Source: Bacteroidales bacterium
GTDB lineage: Bacteria > Bacteroidota > Bacteroidia > Bacteroidales > UBA932
Reading direction: 5' to 3'
Assembly (NCBI GenBank): GCA_024398125.1
Contig: JAKSJO010000005.1
Location: 30,436 to 94,435, forward strand
Length of the DNA stretch: 64,000 bases
Positions 1 to 9,231 of the stretch are shown here, in pieces; position 1 is the first letter of the stretch, and every line of letters starts with the position of its first letter. The notes under the pieces are model-generated. The model did not search any database and had not been told where the DNA came from. It saw only the letters and a list, made by a program, of their open reading frames with translations. The position numbers and the translations under genes are program-made.

Positions 1-777
1 CACGGTGTCAAGCCTGAGTCCTTCGCTTATGATCGGAACCTTGACATACCTGCTGTACATCCTTCCGCTACGGGCGCGGCGTCTGTCATTCATTGTCCTT
101 GCAAACCTGTTTGAATAATGCTCGATGGCCTCTTTCTCGGTTACGCCGTATAGAGATTCGAACACTTCGTCAGAGACAAAGCTGCTGTCCCGTTTCAATG
201 CATACACCTCCGGAATGTTCCTTTCGATGAATACTTCCAGCTGCGCCATATTAATGAACAGGGTAGTGTCATTAATGATCGAACTAAGGAATTTCTCGTA
301 TTGCTGATAGCCCCTGAGCTGCTGATTCCTATAGGCACTGCCTGTTATCAGGATCGGTTCCAGGGCAACGGTATCCTCCATAATATGCAGGAAGGGTCTG
401 AAACGGAGCTGCCAGCGGCTGTCCTGCATGCTTGCGGGAACAGTTACACGGAAAGTCAGGTCAACCTTTCCCATTCTCTCGGCGACATTCCTGAATTTCG
501 CACTGACTACGGCAGCATCAAGCACATCCGTGGCCACCATCTCTCCATCCTCATCCCTGACAGCCTTCATGATCAGCATCTCTTTCCCCTCATCATCAGT
601 AACTTTCAGTGTATCTCTCTGTGGTGCTGGACTGTAATTGGCCTCCATAGGGCTCAGGACTTCGTCGCTCTGGGATAGGTACGGTGTTACCTCTCCTCTC
701 CTGATCACTTCAATCTTTCTCTGGGTCGAGCAGGCAATGCATAGAAACAGCATGCCTGGCAGCAATATCCGTTTCAC
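1..777 (-). CDS. Hypothetical lipoprotein, 3' end missing (left edge)
   Basis: The reading frame is open from a GTG at 777 to the window edge, so the C-terminus is not seen. The first residues (MKRILLPGMLFLCIACS, reading GTG as Met) are a short basic stretch, a hydrophobic core and a lipobox ending in Cys, which supports the GTG rather than the in-frame ATG at 753 that would remove the charged residues. About 259 residues are visible. They are hydrophilic and rich in charged residues, with no catalytic motif I recognise. The gene begins 11 bases after the ssb stop on the same strand, so the two are probably co-transcribed. I do not recognise the family with confidence. A cell-envelope role is inferred only from the lipoprotein signal. 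Confidence 0.7.
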   Translation of the reverse strand, partial: MKRILLPGMLFLCIACSTQRKIEVIRRGEVTPYLSQSDEVLSPMEANYSPAPQRDTLKVTDDEGKEMLIMKAVRDEDGEMVATDVLDAAVVSAKFRNVAERMGKVDLTFRVTVPASMQDSRWQLRFRPFLHIMEDTVALEPILITGSAYRNQQLRGYQQYEKFLSSIINDTTLFINMAQLEVFIERNIPEVYALKRDSSFVSDEVFESLYGVTEKEAIEHYSNRFARTMNDRRRARSGRMYSRYVKVPIISEGLRLDTV

Positions 778-788
778 CTTACTCTCGA

Positions 789-1136
789 TTAGCTTTCACA
801 CAGGAACTCATCACCCGGGTTGATCAACTCAACCCTTAAAGCTGCCACGTCGTATGAGTAGCGCTCGGACCCGTCTGCCGCGGTGTATTGCTGCGAACGC
901 ATCCTGCCGATCACATGAAGTGGCGCTCCTTTCTTTATCTGCTCAAGGTTCTGGATATCCCTGCCTTCCCATGCTGACACGTTATGCCAGGTCTCTTCTA
1001 TGACAGGCTCTCCTTCTCTGTTCTTGTAGGCTCTGTTGGTCACCATCCATATTCTGGCGACCTTTCTGTCGGAAACCGTCTGGATTCTGATGGTTCCCAC
1101 GACTCCTTTCAACTCGATTCTGTTCAGTTGTTCCAT
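789..1136 (-). CDS. ssb: Single-stranded DNA-binding protein, secondary Bacteroidetes type
   Basis: This is a 115-residue OB-fold protein. The start MEQLNRIELKG at 1136 follows AAAGGAAA, while a longer frame from 1193 adds a non-conserved leader. SSB-like features are the opening beta strand (IELKGVVG), the WHNVSAWEG segment and the GRMRSQQY strand. It should bind single-stranded DNA in replication or repair. The C-terminus ends DEFLCES and lacks the acidic DDxPF tip that recruits partner proteins in canonical SSBs. This fits the short second SSB that I recall as common in Bacteroidetes, alongside a main SSB elsewhere. It is followed by a lipoprotein gene on the same strand. Confidence 0.85.
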   Translation of the reverse strand: MEQLNRIELKGVVGTIRIQTVSDRKVARIWMVTNRAYKNREGEPVIEETWHNVSAWEGRDIQNLEQIKKGAPLHVIGRMRSQQYTAADGSERYSYDVAALRVELINPGDEFLCES

Positions 1137-1228
1137 TGTTTTCCTTTTTTTGTTGTTTACTGCCGCTGCGCGCTTCAGGCAGGTTTGTGGCACAAAGGAA
1201 ACCTAATGGAAACTAATTGCTAAGAAAA

Positions 1229-1265
1229 GGTAAAAAACACTATCAATGTTTTTCTCTTTTTTACC
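1229..1265. repeat. Inverted repeat upstream of ssb
   Basis: GGTAAAAAA at 1229-1237 is the exact reverse complement of TTTTTTACC at 1257-1265, with a 19-base loop. It lies in the 229-base gap between ssb and the zinc-ribbon gene, about 95 bases upstream of the ssb start. It could be an operator or only AT-rich chance. I see no clear -7 box in this gap. Confidence 0.35.
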
Positions 1266-1365
1266 AAAATGTATTTGCAACCCGTCAGGAACATTTTTTT
1301 GAGACGGTAGAAAATATAAAAATGACAATCCATCATCTTGTTTTTATCTTTTTGATACACTGGAA

Positions 1366-1821
1366 ATGAATGACAGATTATCTTTAGCGGACAAAATGAT
1401 GTCAAGTCAAATACAGAAAGATATGGAGAGAAAGGAAATGAAGATGGACGGATATTCAGTCCCTATGGAAAATGATCTGACATGCCTGGAGTGTGGCCGA
1501 ACAGTGGCTAATTATGGCCGTTCGGACAAGAAATTCTGCTGCCCGGAGTGCAAGAACAGATATCATAACAGAAATGCTGGACTGCACAGGAATGTACGAT
1601 CCAGAGCGCTGCGTGCCCTGGACCGTAACTGGTCGATACTGGATGCCATCCTTAAGAAAGGAAAAACCTGCATCCAGCTTGCTGAATTGCTGGATGCAGG
1701 TTTCAATATAGGTTTTGTGACCTCCGTTGTCAGAAGCAGGGGACAGGTAGAGTACTACTGCTATGACATACGTTACAGAAGGTCTGTCGGCCGTGTCTTT
1801 GGAATAAGACGTGAGGTCTAG
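1366..1821 (+). CDS. Small zinc-ribbon protein of unknown function
   Basis: The protein has up to 151 residues. An N-terminal zinc-ribbon pattern CLECGR...KFCCPECKNRYHNRN (two Cys pairs) is followed by a basic helical part and a C-terminal region rich in Tyr and Arg. It resembles a widespread Bacteroidetes family of about 115-130 residues whose function I do not know. The start is uncertain: ATG 1366 gives the longest form, but ATG 1444 has AAAGGA seven bases upstream and would place the zinc ribbon near the N-terminus, as I recall for relatives. The stop overlaps the end of the convergent transporter gene by four bases. Nucleic-acid binding is plausible from the ribbon but unproven. Confidence 0.6.
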   Translation: MNDRLSLADKMMSSQIQKDMERKEMKMDGYSVPMENDLTCLECGRTVANYGRSDKKFCCPECKNRYHNRNAGLHRNVRSRALRALDRNWSILDAILKKGKTCIQLAELLDAGFNIGFVTSVVRSRGQVEYYCYDIRYRRSVGRVFGIRREV

Positions 1822-3098
1822 TTCTGCTGCTGCTTTGAAGGATCCTTGAAGAGGATCATGAATGAAACGGCAACTACAAATGAGTAGCCGGCAAAGATGT
1901 ACCAGGCGGTGTCCCATGCTGGAACAGCGGCATTATAGACACATGCATTGACTACCTTGCCAGCAGCCCAGGTTCCGATTGATGCACCAAGACCATTGGT
2001 CATGAGCATGAAGAGGCCCTGTGCGCTTGAACGGATGTCGCTGGATGTGTTCTGGTTGACATAAAGCGATCCCGAAATGTTGAAGAAGTCGAAAGCGACT
2101 CCGTATACGATACAGCTGAGAACGAAAAGCCATACTCCGGAACCAGGGTTTCCAAGTCCGAAGAAACCAAAGCGGAATACCCATGCGAACATGGCGATGA
2201 GCATTACTTTCTTGATTCCGAACTTCTTCATGCAGAAAGGGATGAGAAGGATACAGAGAGTTTCGGATATCTGGCTGAGAGATATGAGTGCATTTGCATT
2301 GTTGGCACCCCAGCTGTTGGCAAACTCTGCGCTTTCCTTGAATGAGGTGATGAAGGTGTTCGCATATCCGTTGGTAATCTGGAGAGCTGCTCCAAGAAGC
2401 ATCGAAAAGATGAAGAATATTGCGAACTGACCCTGCTTGAATAGCTTGAAGGCGTTAAGGCCGGTAGCTTCTATGAAATTCTGGGATCCTGCGTTCTTTG
2501 GCTTGCAAGGGCAATTCGGCATAGTAAGTGCGTATGCGCAGAGCACGAGACTGAGGATTCCGCTTACGAGGAACTGCTCATATGAATGCTGGAACTGGAT
2601 GCCGTTGCCGTTCTTGACGAAGTTCACGAAGAGCATGCAGCAGATGAATCCTATGGTTCCGAACACGCGGATAGGAGGGAAATCTTTGATAGGGTCCTTG
2701 CCGCTGACCTCAAGTGCATTGAATGCTACAGAGTTTGAGATGGCGATGGTCGGCATGAAGAACGCGATGCTCATGGTGTAGAGTGCATAGAACGGACCGA
2801 ATGCGATTGCATCGCCTGCGCTCATGGCATATGCTCCGGCACCGATCATGAATGCTCCTGCAAGACCCTGACAGAGTGAAAGAACCTTCTGGGCAGGAAT
2901 CCATTTGTCAGCCACGATTCCCATGAGGGCGGGCATGAAGATGGATACGAATCCCTGGGTCGCGAAGAAGAGCCAGATGCGGGAGCCGAAACCAGAGTTG
3001 GCAAGGAAGCTTCCCATTGAGGTAAGATAAGCTCCCCATACAGCGAACTCCAGGAAGTTCATGATGATAAGCCTAAGCGTAATGTTCTGATTTTTCAT
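1818..3098 (-). CDS. NupG-family nucleoside:H+ symporter (MFS)
   Basis: This is a 426-residue integral membrane protein with about 12 hydrophobic segments. The start MKNQNITLRLIIMNFLEFAVWG is typical of the nucleoside:proton symporter branch of the major facilitator superfamily, as are the following GAYLTSMG and FMPALMGIVADKW stretches. It should import nucleosides across the inner membrane. It is divergent from tgt, with facing -7 boxes in the 122-base gap, and convergent with the zinc-ribbon gene. The full length is typical for the family and nothing looks broken. The exact substrate (purine or pyrimidine nucleosides) cannot be told from sequence. Confidence 0.85.
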   Translation of the reverse strand: MKNQNITLRLIIMNFLEFAVWGAYLTSMGSFLANSGFGSRIWLFFATQGFVSIFMPALMGIVADKWIPAQKVLSLCQGLAGAFMIGAGAYAMSAGDAIAFGPFYALYTMSIAFFMPTIAISNSVAFNALEVSGKDPIKDFPPIRVFGTIGFICCMLFVNFVKNGNGIQFQHSYEQFLVSGILSLVLCAYALTMPNCPCKPKNAGSQNFIEATGLNAFKLFKQGQFAIFFIFSMLLGAALQITNGYANTFITSFKESAEFANSWGANNANALISLSQISETLCILLIPFCMKKFGIKKVMLIAMFAWVFRFGFFGLGNPGSGVWLFVLSCIVYGVAFDFFNISGSLYVNQNTSSDIRSSAQGLFMLMTNGLGASIGTWAAGKVVNACVYNAAVPAWDTAWYIFAGYSFVVAVSFMILFKDPSKQQQN

Positions 3099-3163
3099 TC
3101 TTTATGTAGTGTTTTTGTTTATGCGGTACAAACTGCCCTCCGACAGTGCTTAACTCGGTCATG

Positions 3164-3171
3164 CAAAAGTA
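3164..3171 (-). promoter_or_regulatory. -7 promoter box for the nucleoside transporter
   Basis: On the minus strand these bases read TACTTTTG, an exact match to the Bacteroidetes -7 consensus TAnnTTTG, about 65 bases before the ATG at 3098. No clear -33 TTTG is found at the usual spacing. Confidence 0.5.
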
Positions 3172-3193
3172 AGAGATTCTGCTCTATTTTTAC

Positions 3194-3201
3194 TATCTTT
3201 G
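3194..3201 (+). promoter_or_regulatory. -7 promoter box for the tgt operon
   Basis: TATCTTTG matches TAnnTTTG exactly and lies 19 bases before the tgt ATG at 3221. Transcription would start about 7-10 bases before the start codon. No -33 TTTG is seen at the expected distance. Confidence 0.5.
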
Positions 3202-3220
3202 AAAGTTAAAATGAAGTAGA

Positions 3221-4354
3221 ATGAAGTTCGAAAAGATATGTACCGACAAGCATTCGGCGGCACGCTGCGGCGTTATCACGACTGACCACGGTACAATTAA
3301 TACTCCTATTTTCATGCCTGTGGGAACGCTTGGCGCAGTCAAGGGTGTGTACCACAAGGAATTGAAGGAGGATATAAAAGCCGAAATCATCCTCGGAAAC
3401 ACATATCACCTGTACCTTCGTCCTGGACTTGATACCTTGTACAAGGCAGGTGGATTGCATAAGTTCGAAAACTGGGACAGACCGATACTCACCGACAGCG
3501 GCGGCTTTCAGGTATTCTCGCTTGCCGGTATCCGCAAGCTTACACCGGATGGCTGTACATTCAGTTCTCATATCGATGGCTCGCGCCATACCTTCACACC
3601 TGAGAACAATGTCGATACCCAGCGAATCATCGGTGCCGACATCATGATGGCGCTGGATGAATGCTGTCCTGGCGATGCAGATTATGCATATGCGAAGAAG
3701 TCTTTGAAGCTGACTCAGTCATGGCTGGAGAGATACGCCAAGCGATTTGATGAGACCAAGCCTCATTATGGCTATGACCAGACTTTCTTCCCGATCATCC
3801 AGGGCTGTACATACTCGGACCTGCGACGTCAGGCTGTCGAGCATGCCAAGCAGTTCGACCAGGCAGGCGGTTTCGCAATCGGAGGCCTGGCGGTCGGAGA
3901 ACCGACAGAGGTCATGTACAGGGTTCTTGACGATGTCTGTCCGATAATGCCTGAGGACAAGCCACGCTACCTCATGGGCGTCGGAACTCCTGCAAACATA
4001 CTTGAAGGCATCGCCCGCGGAGTCGACATGTTCGACTGTGTCATGCCGACCCGAAACGGACGCAACGGCATGCTGTTTACCTGGAACGGAATAATGAACA
4101 TGAGAAACGCGAAGTGGGAGCAGGATTTCAGCGAGCTGGATCCGCTTGGAACTTCATTCGTTGACCATACATACACCAAGGCATATCTCCGTCACCTGTT
4201 CGTATCGAAGGAAATGTTCGCGGGAATGATCGCAACCGAACACAATCTCGCTTTCTATCTCGATGTCGTCAGACAGGCCCGTCAGCATATCCAGGCAGGA
4301 GATTTCGCAGAGTGGAAGGAAGAGGCAGTTAAAAGAGTTACATCAAGGCTCTAG
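3221..4354 (+). CDS. tgt: Queuine tRNA-ribosyltransferase lacking the zinc Cys ligands
   Basis: This 377-residue enzyme exchanges guanine 34 of GUN-anticodon tRNAs for a queuosine precursor. Visible hallmarks are LTDSGGFQVFSLA near residue 90 (base-binding and catalytic Asp), IIGADIMMALDECC, GGLAVGE and the DMFDCVMPTRNGRNG segment that holds the nucleophile. In well-studied bacterial enzymes the C-terminal part holds a CxCxxC...H zinc site. Here the aligned stretch is DPLGTSFVDHTYTKAYLRHL, with no Cys, although the later His (EHNLAFYL) remains. I recall the same substitution in other Bacteroidetes enzymes. It is the first gene of a tight run, and lptG starts one base after its stop. Confidence 0.95.
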   Translation: MKFEKICTDKHSAARCGVITTDHGTINTPIFMPVGTLGAVKGVYHKELKEDIKAEIILGNTYHLYLRPGLDTLYKAGGLHKFENWDRPILTDSGGFQVFSLAGIRKLTPDGCTFSSHIDGSRHTFTPENNVDTQRIIGADIMMALDECCPGDADYAYAKKSLKLTQSWLERYAKRFDETKPHYGYDQTFFPIIQGCTYSDLRRQAVEHAKQFDQAGGFAIGGLAVGEPTEVMYRVLDDVCPIMPEDKPRYLMGVGTPANILEGIARGVDMFDCVMPTRNGRNGMLFTWNGIMNMRNAKWEQDFSELDPLGTSFVDHTYTKAYLRHLFVSKEMFAGMIATEHNLAFYLDVVRQARQHIQAGDFAEWKEEAVKRVTSRL

Positions 4355-4355
4355 G

Positions 4356-5441
4356 ATGACAGGACTGAAGAAACTGGATTTATACATCACGAAGAAGTTC
4401 ATGACGACCTTCTTCATCTCTCTCGTGCTTATCATCGGTATCGTCATCATATTCGATATCAGCGAGAAGATAGACAAGTTCGTATCAAACAATGCGACCT
4501 TGAAGGAGGTTGTTTTCGACTATTACGTCAACTTCATCCCTTACTTCATCAACATGTTCAGCCCGCTGTTCGTGTTCCTGACAGTCATTTTCTTCACATC
4601 AAGGTTGGCTGCGAATTCAGAGATCATTGCCATACTCAGCTGTGGCATCAGCTACAAGAGACTGATGCGGCCATATCTTTTATCTGCAACCTTAATCGCA
4701 CTTCTTTCCCTTGTGCTTAACCTGTATGTGATTCCAGGAGCGAACAAGGAACGTCTGAGCTTTGAGAACAAGTATGTCAAAAGCGTCCAGACAACGGTGC
4801 GCAACGTACATTACCAGATTGCACCCGGAGAGTTCGTCTATGTGGAAAGTTTCAGCCCATGGAACAACACTGCATACCGTATGACGATCGAGACCATAGA
4901 GAACAACCGTATTGTCAGCAAACTTTCCTGTGAAAGCGCCGCGTGGGACAGCCTCTCTGGCTCATGGAAGCTCAAGAAGTATTTCATCAGAGACTACAGC
5001 GAAGGGCTTGAAGACAAAGTGACGACCGGCGCAGCCATGGATACCGTCATCGCTCTCACCAAACTGGATTTCTATCGCAATCAGCAGACAGTCCAGACCT
5101 TGCCGTATGGCCAGCTTCAGGACCTCATCGCCACCCAGAAGATGAGAGGAGATTCAAATGTCATGTATGCCCAGATAGAAAAGCATACACGCTTTGCGCT
5201 TCCTTTCTCGGCGTTCATACTTACAATCATGGGTTTGGCGTTGTCGTCCAGAAAGAAGAGGGGAGGAATAGGCTTGAACATCGGAGTCGGAATCGCTCTC
5301 AGCTTCTCATATATCCTGTTCCTGAAGTTCAGTCAGATGTTCGTATTTACAGGCATGCTGCCGCCATTTGTCGCACTATGGGTCCCTAACGTTCTCTTTG
5401 CGGCAATTGCGGCATTCCTTTACAAGATAGCACCAAAATAG
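4356..5441 (+). CDS. lptG: LptF/LptG-family LPS export permease
   Basis: This is a 361-residue inner-membrane protein of the YjgP/YjgQ family. It has three hydrophobic helices near the N-terminus ([16 protein letters not shown] onwards), a large periplasmic beta-rich region (about residues 130-255) and three helices at the C-terminus. LptF/G with LptB forms the ABC transporter that extracts lipopolysaccharide from the inner membrane. The start at 4356 lies one base after the tgt stop; a longer in-frame start at 4263 inside tgt would add residues ahead of the family N-terminus. dut begins two bases after the stop. Whether it is the F or the G subunit is not clear from sequence alone. Confidence 0.85.
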   Translation: MTGLKKLDLYITKKFMTTFFISLVLIIGIVIIFDISEKIDKFVSNNATLKEVVFDYYVNFIPYFINMFSPLFVFLTVIFFTSRLAANSEIIAILSCGISYKRLMRPYLLSATLIALLSLVLNLYVIPGANKERLSFENKYVKSVQTTVRNVHYQIAPGEFVYVESFSPWNNTAYRMTIETIENNRIVSKLSCESAAWDSLSGSWKLKKYFIRDYSEGLEDKVTTGAAMDTVIALTKLDFYRNQQTVQTLPYGQLQDLIATQKMRGDSNVMYAQIEKHTRFALPFSAFILTIMGLALSSRKKRGGIGLNIGVGIALSFSYILFLKFSQMFVFTGMLPPFVALWVPNVLFAAIAAFLYKIAPK

Positions 5442-5443
5442 AA

Positions 5444-5878
5444 ATGAAAGTCAAGATAATAAACAAGTCGGCCTGGCCGCTTCCTCAGTATGCGACCCCG
5501 CTGTCCGCAGGTCTGGACCTTAAGGCTAACATTACAGAATCCATCACTCTTAAGCCATTGGAGCGCGCAATCGTCCCTACGGGTCTTTTCATGGCTATTC
5601 CTGCCGGCTACGAGGCACAGGTACGCCCGCGTAGCGGACTTGCAGCAAAGAAGGGAATCACTGTACTCAACTCCCCAGGAACAATCGATGCCGACTATCG
5701 TGGCGAGGTAGGTGTTATTCTTGTCAATCTCTCAAACTCGGATTTCGTCATCGAACCTGGTGAGCGTATTGCCCAGATGGTATTCGCCCGTCATGAACAG
5801 GTCGAGTGGGACGAGACCGATACTCTTGACGAAACAACCAGAGGAGCCGGCGGCTTTGGAAGTACCGGTGTCAAATAA
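5444..5878 (+). CDS. dut: dUTP diphosphatase
   Basis: This 144-residue trimeric-type dUTPase hydrolyses dUTP to dUMP and PPi, keeping uracil out of DNA and feeding dTMP synthesis. All five family motifs are visible: [18 protein letters not shown], the [10 protein letters not shown] segment with the catalytic Asp, ERIAQMVF and the C-terminal Gly-rich [10 protein letters not shown] that closes over the nucleotide. The length is typical. It sits between lptG and murF with gaps of 2 and 10 bases, so it is very likely co-transcribed with them. Confidence 0.97.
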   Translation: MKVKIINKSAWPLPQYATPLSAGLDLKANITESITLKPLERAIVPTGLFMAIPAGYEAQVRPRSGLAAKKGITVLNSPGTIDADYRGEVGVILVNLSNSDFVIEPGERIAQMVFARHEQVEWDETDTLDETTRGAGGFGSTGVK

Positions 5879-5888
5879 AAAAAGTAAA

Positions 5889-7214
5889 ATGATATCAATC
5901 CCTGAACTCTACGATATTTACCTGAAGTGCGGTGGCAATGTAACGACTGACAGCCGTGCCATCTCGGGAGGAGAGCTCTTCATAGCTCTCAAAGGTGAGA
6001 ACTTCGATGGAAACGCATATGCTCTTCAGGCTTTGGAAAAAGGTGCCGCATACGCCCTGGTCAACGAAGACAGTGATGCGGCTGTCTTGGGAAACCCTCA
6101 GATCTGCTGCGTCCCGGACACATTCATTGCCCTCAAACAGCTTGCAAATCACCATCGTAACCGGTTGACTGTCAATGGTAAAAGGCTTCCGGTAATAGGT
6201 CTTACCGGAACCAATGGCAAGACGACCACAAAAGAACTGCTCCGCCGTGTCTTGGCAACTACCTACAATGTGTCTGCAACAGAAGGTAACCTGAACAATG
6301 ACATCGGCGTTCCTCTGACTCTATTGAAGATCCGTCCAGGCACTGAACTGGCCGTTGTCGAGATGGGCGCGAACCATCCTGACGACATCCTCCATCTTGT
6401 CGAGGTATGTGAACCTGATCTTGGACTTATCACCAATGTCGGCAAGGCCCATCTGCTTGGGTTCGGCAGCTTTGAAGGAGTGTGCCGCGCCAAAGGACAG
6501 CTTTATGACTGGCTTCAAGCTCATGATGGTCAGGCATTTGTAAATGCAGACCAGCCTGTTCTCCTTGAAATGGCGGCATCTAGGGATGGTCTTAATGTTA
6601 TCAGATATGGTGTTGCCCATGATAAGGCTGCCGTGATTGACCCTGACGCCGAGCATCCATATCTTCGCATGGAGGTCGATGGAAAAACTCTCGAAACCAA
6701 TCTTGTAGGTTCATACAATGCCATGAATGTCATGGCTGCCATAGCTGTAGGCAGATATTTCAATGTCCCTATCGAGGCTGCTCTTCATGCTGTAGCATCT
6801 TTCGAACCGGCAAACAAGCGCTCCCAGATGGTACGCACGGCAAACAACACTCTCATCGTTGATGCGTACAATGCAAATCCTTCAAGCATGGCTGTCGCGA
6901 TTGATAATTTCTATGCTATGAATGCAGACAGCAAACTCGCTCTTCTCGGAGACATGAGAGAACTTGGTGAAGATTCCTTGAAGGAACATGTAGCTATCGT
7001 GAAGAAACTTGAGACTGCCGGCATTGAAACAATCTTTGTAGGTGAGGAGTTCAAGAAGGCTCTTGCCATGTGCCCAGACAGCCCTCGGAAGGGATGGTGC
7101 GCTTCTTCAGAAGACCTTGCAGCCTATCTTGGTGAGTATCCAGTGAGGAACACAGTCGTCCTTATCAAGGGCTCGCGCGGCATCATGATGGAAAAGACCA
7201 TCCCGCAGCTTTAA
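5889..7214 (+). CDS. murF: UDP-MurNAc-tripeptide--D-Ala-D-Ala ligase
   Basis: This is a 441-residue cytoplasmic Mur ligase that adds D-Ala-D-Ala to the UDP-MurNAc tripeptide, the last cytoplasmic precursor step of peptidoglycan. The P-loop is GLTGTNGKTT near residues 104-113, followed by the Mur central-domain motif VVEMGANHPDD and VDAYNANPSSM in the C-terminal domain, where MurF proteins have a conserved YNANP. The start MISIPELYDIY at 5889 is chosen because the frame upstream overlaps dut. It lies 10 bases after the dut stop and 24 bases before the TonB receptor gene. Confidence 0.95.
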   Translation: MISIPELYDIYLKCGGNVTTDSRAISGGELFIALKGENFDGNAYALQALEKGAAYALVNEDSDAAVLGNPQICCVPDTFIALKQLANHHRNRLTVNGKRLPVIGLTGTNGKTTTKELLRRVLATTYNVSATEGNLNNDIGVPLTLLKIRPGTELAVVEMGANHPDDILHLVEVCEPDLGLITNVGKAHLLGFGSFEGVCRAKGQLYDWLQAHDGQAFVNADQPVLLEMAASRDGLNVIRYGVAHDKAAVIDPDAEHPYLRMEVDGKTLETNLVGSYNAMNVMAAIAVGRYFNVPIEAALHAVASFEPANKRSQMVRTANNTLIVDAYNANPSSMAVAIDNFYAMNADSKLALLGDMRELGEDSLKEHVAIVKKLETAGIETIFVGEEFKKALAMCPDSPRKGWCASSEDLAAYLGEYPVRNTVVLIKGSRGIMMEKTIPQL

Positions 7215-7238
7215 TATGAACCAACTTACATAACCGTT

Positions 7239-9230
7239 ATGACCAAAAAATTCCTTCTGTCCAGTCTGATTCTTCCCTTGGGACTTGCGCTCAGCGCGGC
7301 TGAGTTGCCTGATCAGGTTGACACAACCGCGTTACATTATGAGCTTGAAGGAGTAGCAGTTACCGGTAGCCGCGTTCCTCTTGCTATCGGCAAGGGTGTA
7401 CGTATGGTGACCGTTCTCGAAGCAGAACAGATCGCCACGACTCCGGCGATGACCATCAATGATATTCTCAAGTATGCTTCTGCTGTGGACGTCCGTCAGC
7501 GTGGACCTTTTGGTATGCAGACAGACGTAAGTATCCGCGGCGGAAACTATAACCAGATAACCATCCTCCTCAATGGCGTTAACATCTGTGATCCTCAGAC
7601 CGGTCACAATGCATTTGACCTTCCGGTCGACATGAGCGAGATCGAGCGCATTGAGGTAATTGAAGGCCCCGCAGGTCGTATATATGGTACTTCATCTCTT
7701 CTTGGTGCTGTCAATATCGTCACCAAGCAGGCCTCCGAAAGCGGCATCTCCGCACATGTAGAGGGTGGCTCGTTCGGCACCTTCGATGGAGGAATCAGCA
7801 TCAACCATGCTGGAAAAAAGGTAAACAACCAGCTTTCAGCAAGCTATATGCGTTCAGATGGTTACAGCCGCAACGCCGCCGGCGGTCTGAACAGCGATTT
7901 CGATGCAGCCAAGCTCTTCTGGCAGAGTACAGCCCAGCTTGGAATCGGCAAACTCAGTGCACATGCAGGACTGAGCAGCCGCGATTTTGGTTCGAATACA
8001 TTTTACAGCGCACGCTACGATGACCAGTTCGAGCATACGCTCAAGACATATACTGCCATTACCCTTGAGACTGATGGCAAGATTCATTTCAAGCCATCGG
8101 TTTACTGGAACCGTTCCCAGGACCGTTTCGAGCTCTTCCGTGGAAGCGCTGCCGTGGTTCCTTTCAATCATCACAGGACTTCAGTCGCCGGTGTCAACAT
8201 GAACGCCTGGTTCGAGACAAGCCTTGGACGCACTTCTTTCGGTGCCGAGGTCCGCAGCGAGGACATCATCAGCACCAACCTTGGAGAGCCACTCGCGAAT
8301 GCAAAGCCGGTTAACGGCTATGATTCGATGTACAAGTGCGGCCTGAACCGTACCGACATCAATCTGTTCTTCGAGCATAATGTGATCCTTCCACGACTCA
8401 CTGCATCTGCTGGTCTTTCCGCAGCAAAGAACACTGGAAACAATGCCGGTCTGGGCTTTTATCCTAGTGCCGATGCAAGTTATCGCATAAGCGATGCCCT
8501 CAAGCTATATGCCTCTTATGGAAGTTCGCTCCGTATGCCGACATTCACCGAACTATATTATTCAGTTGGAGGTCACCTTGCAGACAAGAATCTTCGTGCG
8601 GAGCGCATGCAGTCGCTTGAGACCGGTCTCAAGTATCGTGTAAACGGTATCTCTGCATCCGCTTCAGTTTGGTACAACCATGGAAGCGACCTTATCGACT
8701 GGATCAAGAATCTCAATGAGGGTCCGGATGCTGACTGGAAATCTGTGAATTATTCCCAGATCAATGCTCTGGGTGAGGAACTTAACCTCGTGTTCGATGT
8801 TCCAGCCATGCTTGGCCGCCGCGATGCCTTTGTCCAGAACATCCGTTTCGACTATGCACATATCTCCCAGGACTTCAAGCATGAGGCAAATATCCAGTCT
8901 ACAAGCGTGCTTGAGTATCTCAGGAATAAGCTTTCAGCAAGTACTGACCTTCACATAGCCGGCAATCTTTTCATGCATGTATCGGCTCGTTGGATGGACC
9001 GCAAGGGAAGCTATGAGCTCTTTGAGAATAATGCTCCGACCGGCAGGACCGTGGATTTCACACCTTACACCCTTATCGATGCCAAGCTTTATCTGGATAA
9101 GGGCGACTGGAGTGTGTATCTTGCTGGAGATAATCTTCTCAATCTGGAATACCACGACTTCGGCAACATCCCTCAGCCAGGTATCTGGGTGCGCTGCGGT
9201 GCTGCTTTCCGTATAAAGATGGGTAAGTAA
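7239..9230 (+). CDS. BtuB-like TonB-dependent outer-membrane receptor
   Basis: The 663-residue protein has a signal peptide (MTKKFLLSSLILPLGLALSAA), a TonB-box-like segment (EGVAVTGSR), a plug domain (about residues 50-160, with VDVRQRG, TDVSIRGG and IEGPAGRIYGTSSLLGAVNIVTK) and a long beta-barrel ending in an outer-membrane-like C-terminus. It lacks the N-terminal carboxypeptidase-like extension of SusC proteins, which places it with BtuB/siderophore-type receptors. Substrate unknown. It is in the tgt-lptG-dut-murF run, and a DMT permease starts one base after its stop. Only 24 bases precede it, so there is no room for a cobalamin riboswitch. Confidence 0.85.
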   Translation: MTKKFLLSSLILPLGLALSAAELPDQVDTTALHYELEGVAVTGSRVPLAIGKGVRMVTVLEAEQIATTPAMTINDILKYASAVDVRQRGPFGMQTDVSIRGGNYNQITILLNGVNICDPQTGHNAFDLPVDMSEIERIEVIEGPAGRIYGTSSLLGAVNIVTKQASESGISAHVEGGSFGTFDGGISINHAGKKVNNQLSASYMRSDGYSRNAAGGLNSDFDAAKLFWQSTAQLGIGKLSAHAGLSSRDFGSNTFYSARYDDQFEHTLKTYTAITLETDGKIHFKPSVYWNRSQDRFELFRGSAAVVPFNHHRTSVAGVNMNAWFETSLGRTSFGAEVRSEDIISTNLGEPLANAKPVNGYDSMYKCGLNRTDINLFFEHNVILPRLTASAGLSAAKNTGNNAGLGFYPSADASYRISDALKLYASYGSSLRMPTFTELYYSVGGHLADKNLRAERMQSLETGLKYRVNGISASASVWYNHGSDLIDWIKNLNEGPDADWKSVNYSQINALGEELNLVFDVPAMLGRRDAFVQNIRFDYAHISQDFKHEANIQSTSVLEYLRNKLSASTDLHIAGNLFMHVSARWMDRKGSYELFENNAPTGRTVDFTPYTLIDAKLYLDKGDWSVYLAGDNLLNLEYHDFGNIPQPGIWVRCGAAFRIKMGK

Positions 9231-9231
9231 T

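Noticed and set aside
7215-7238. Cobalamin riboswitch before the BtuB-like receptor
   Set aside because: The gap to murF is only 24 bases, far too short.
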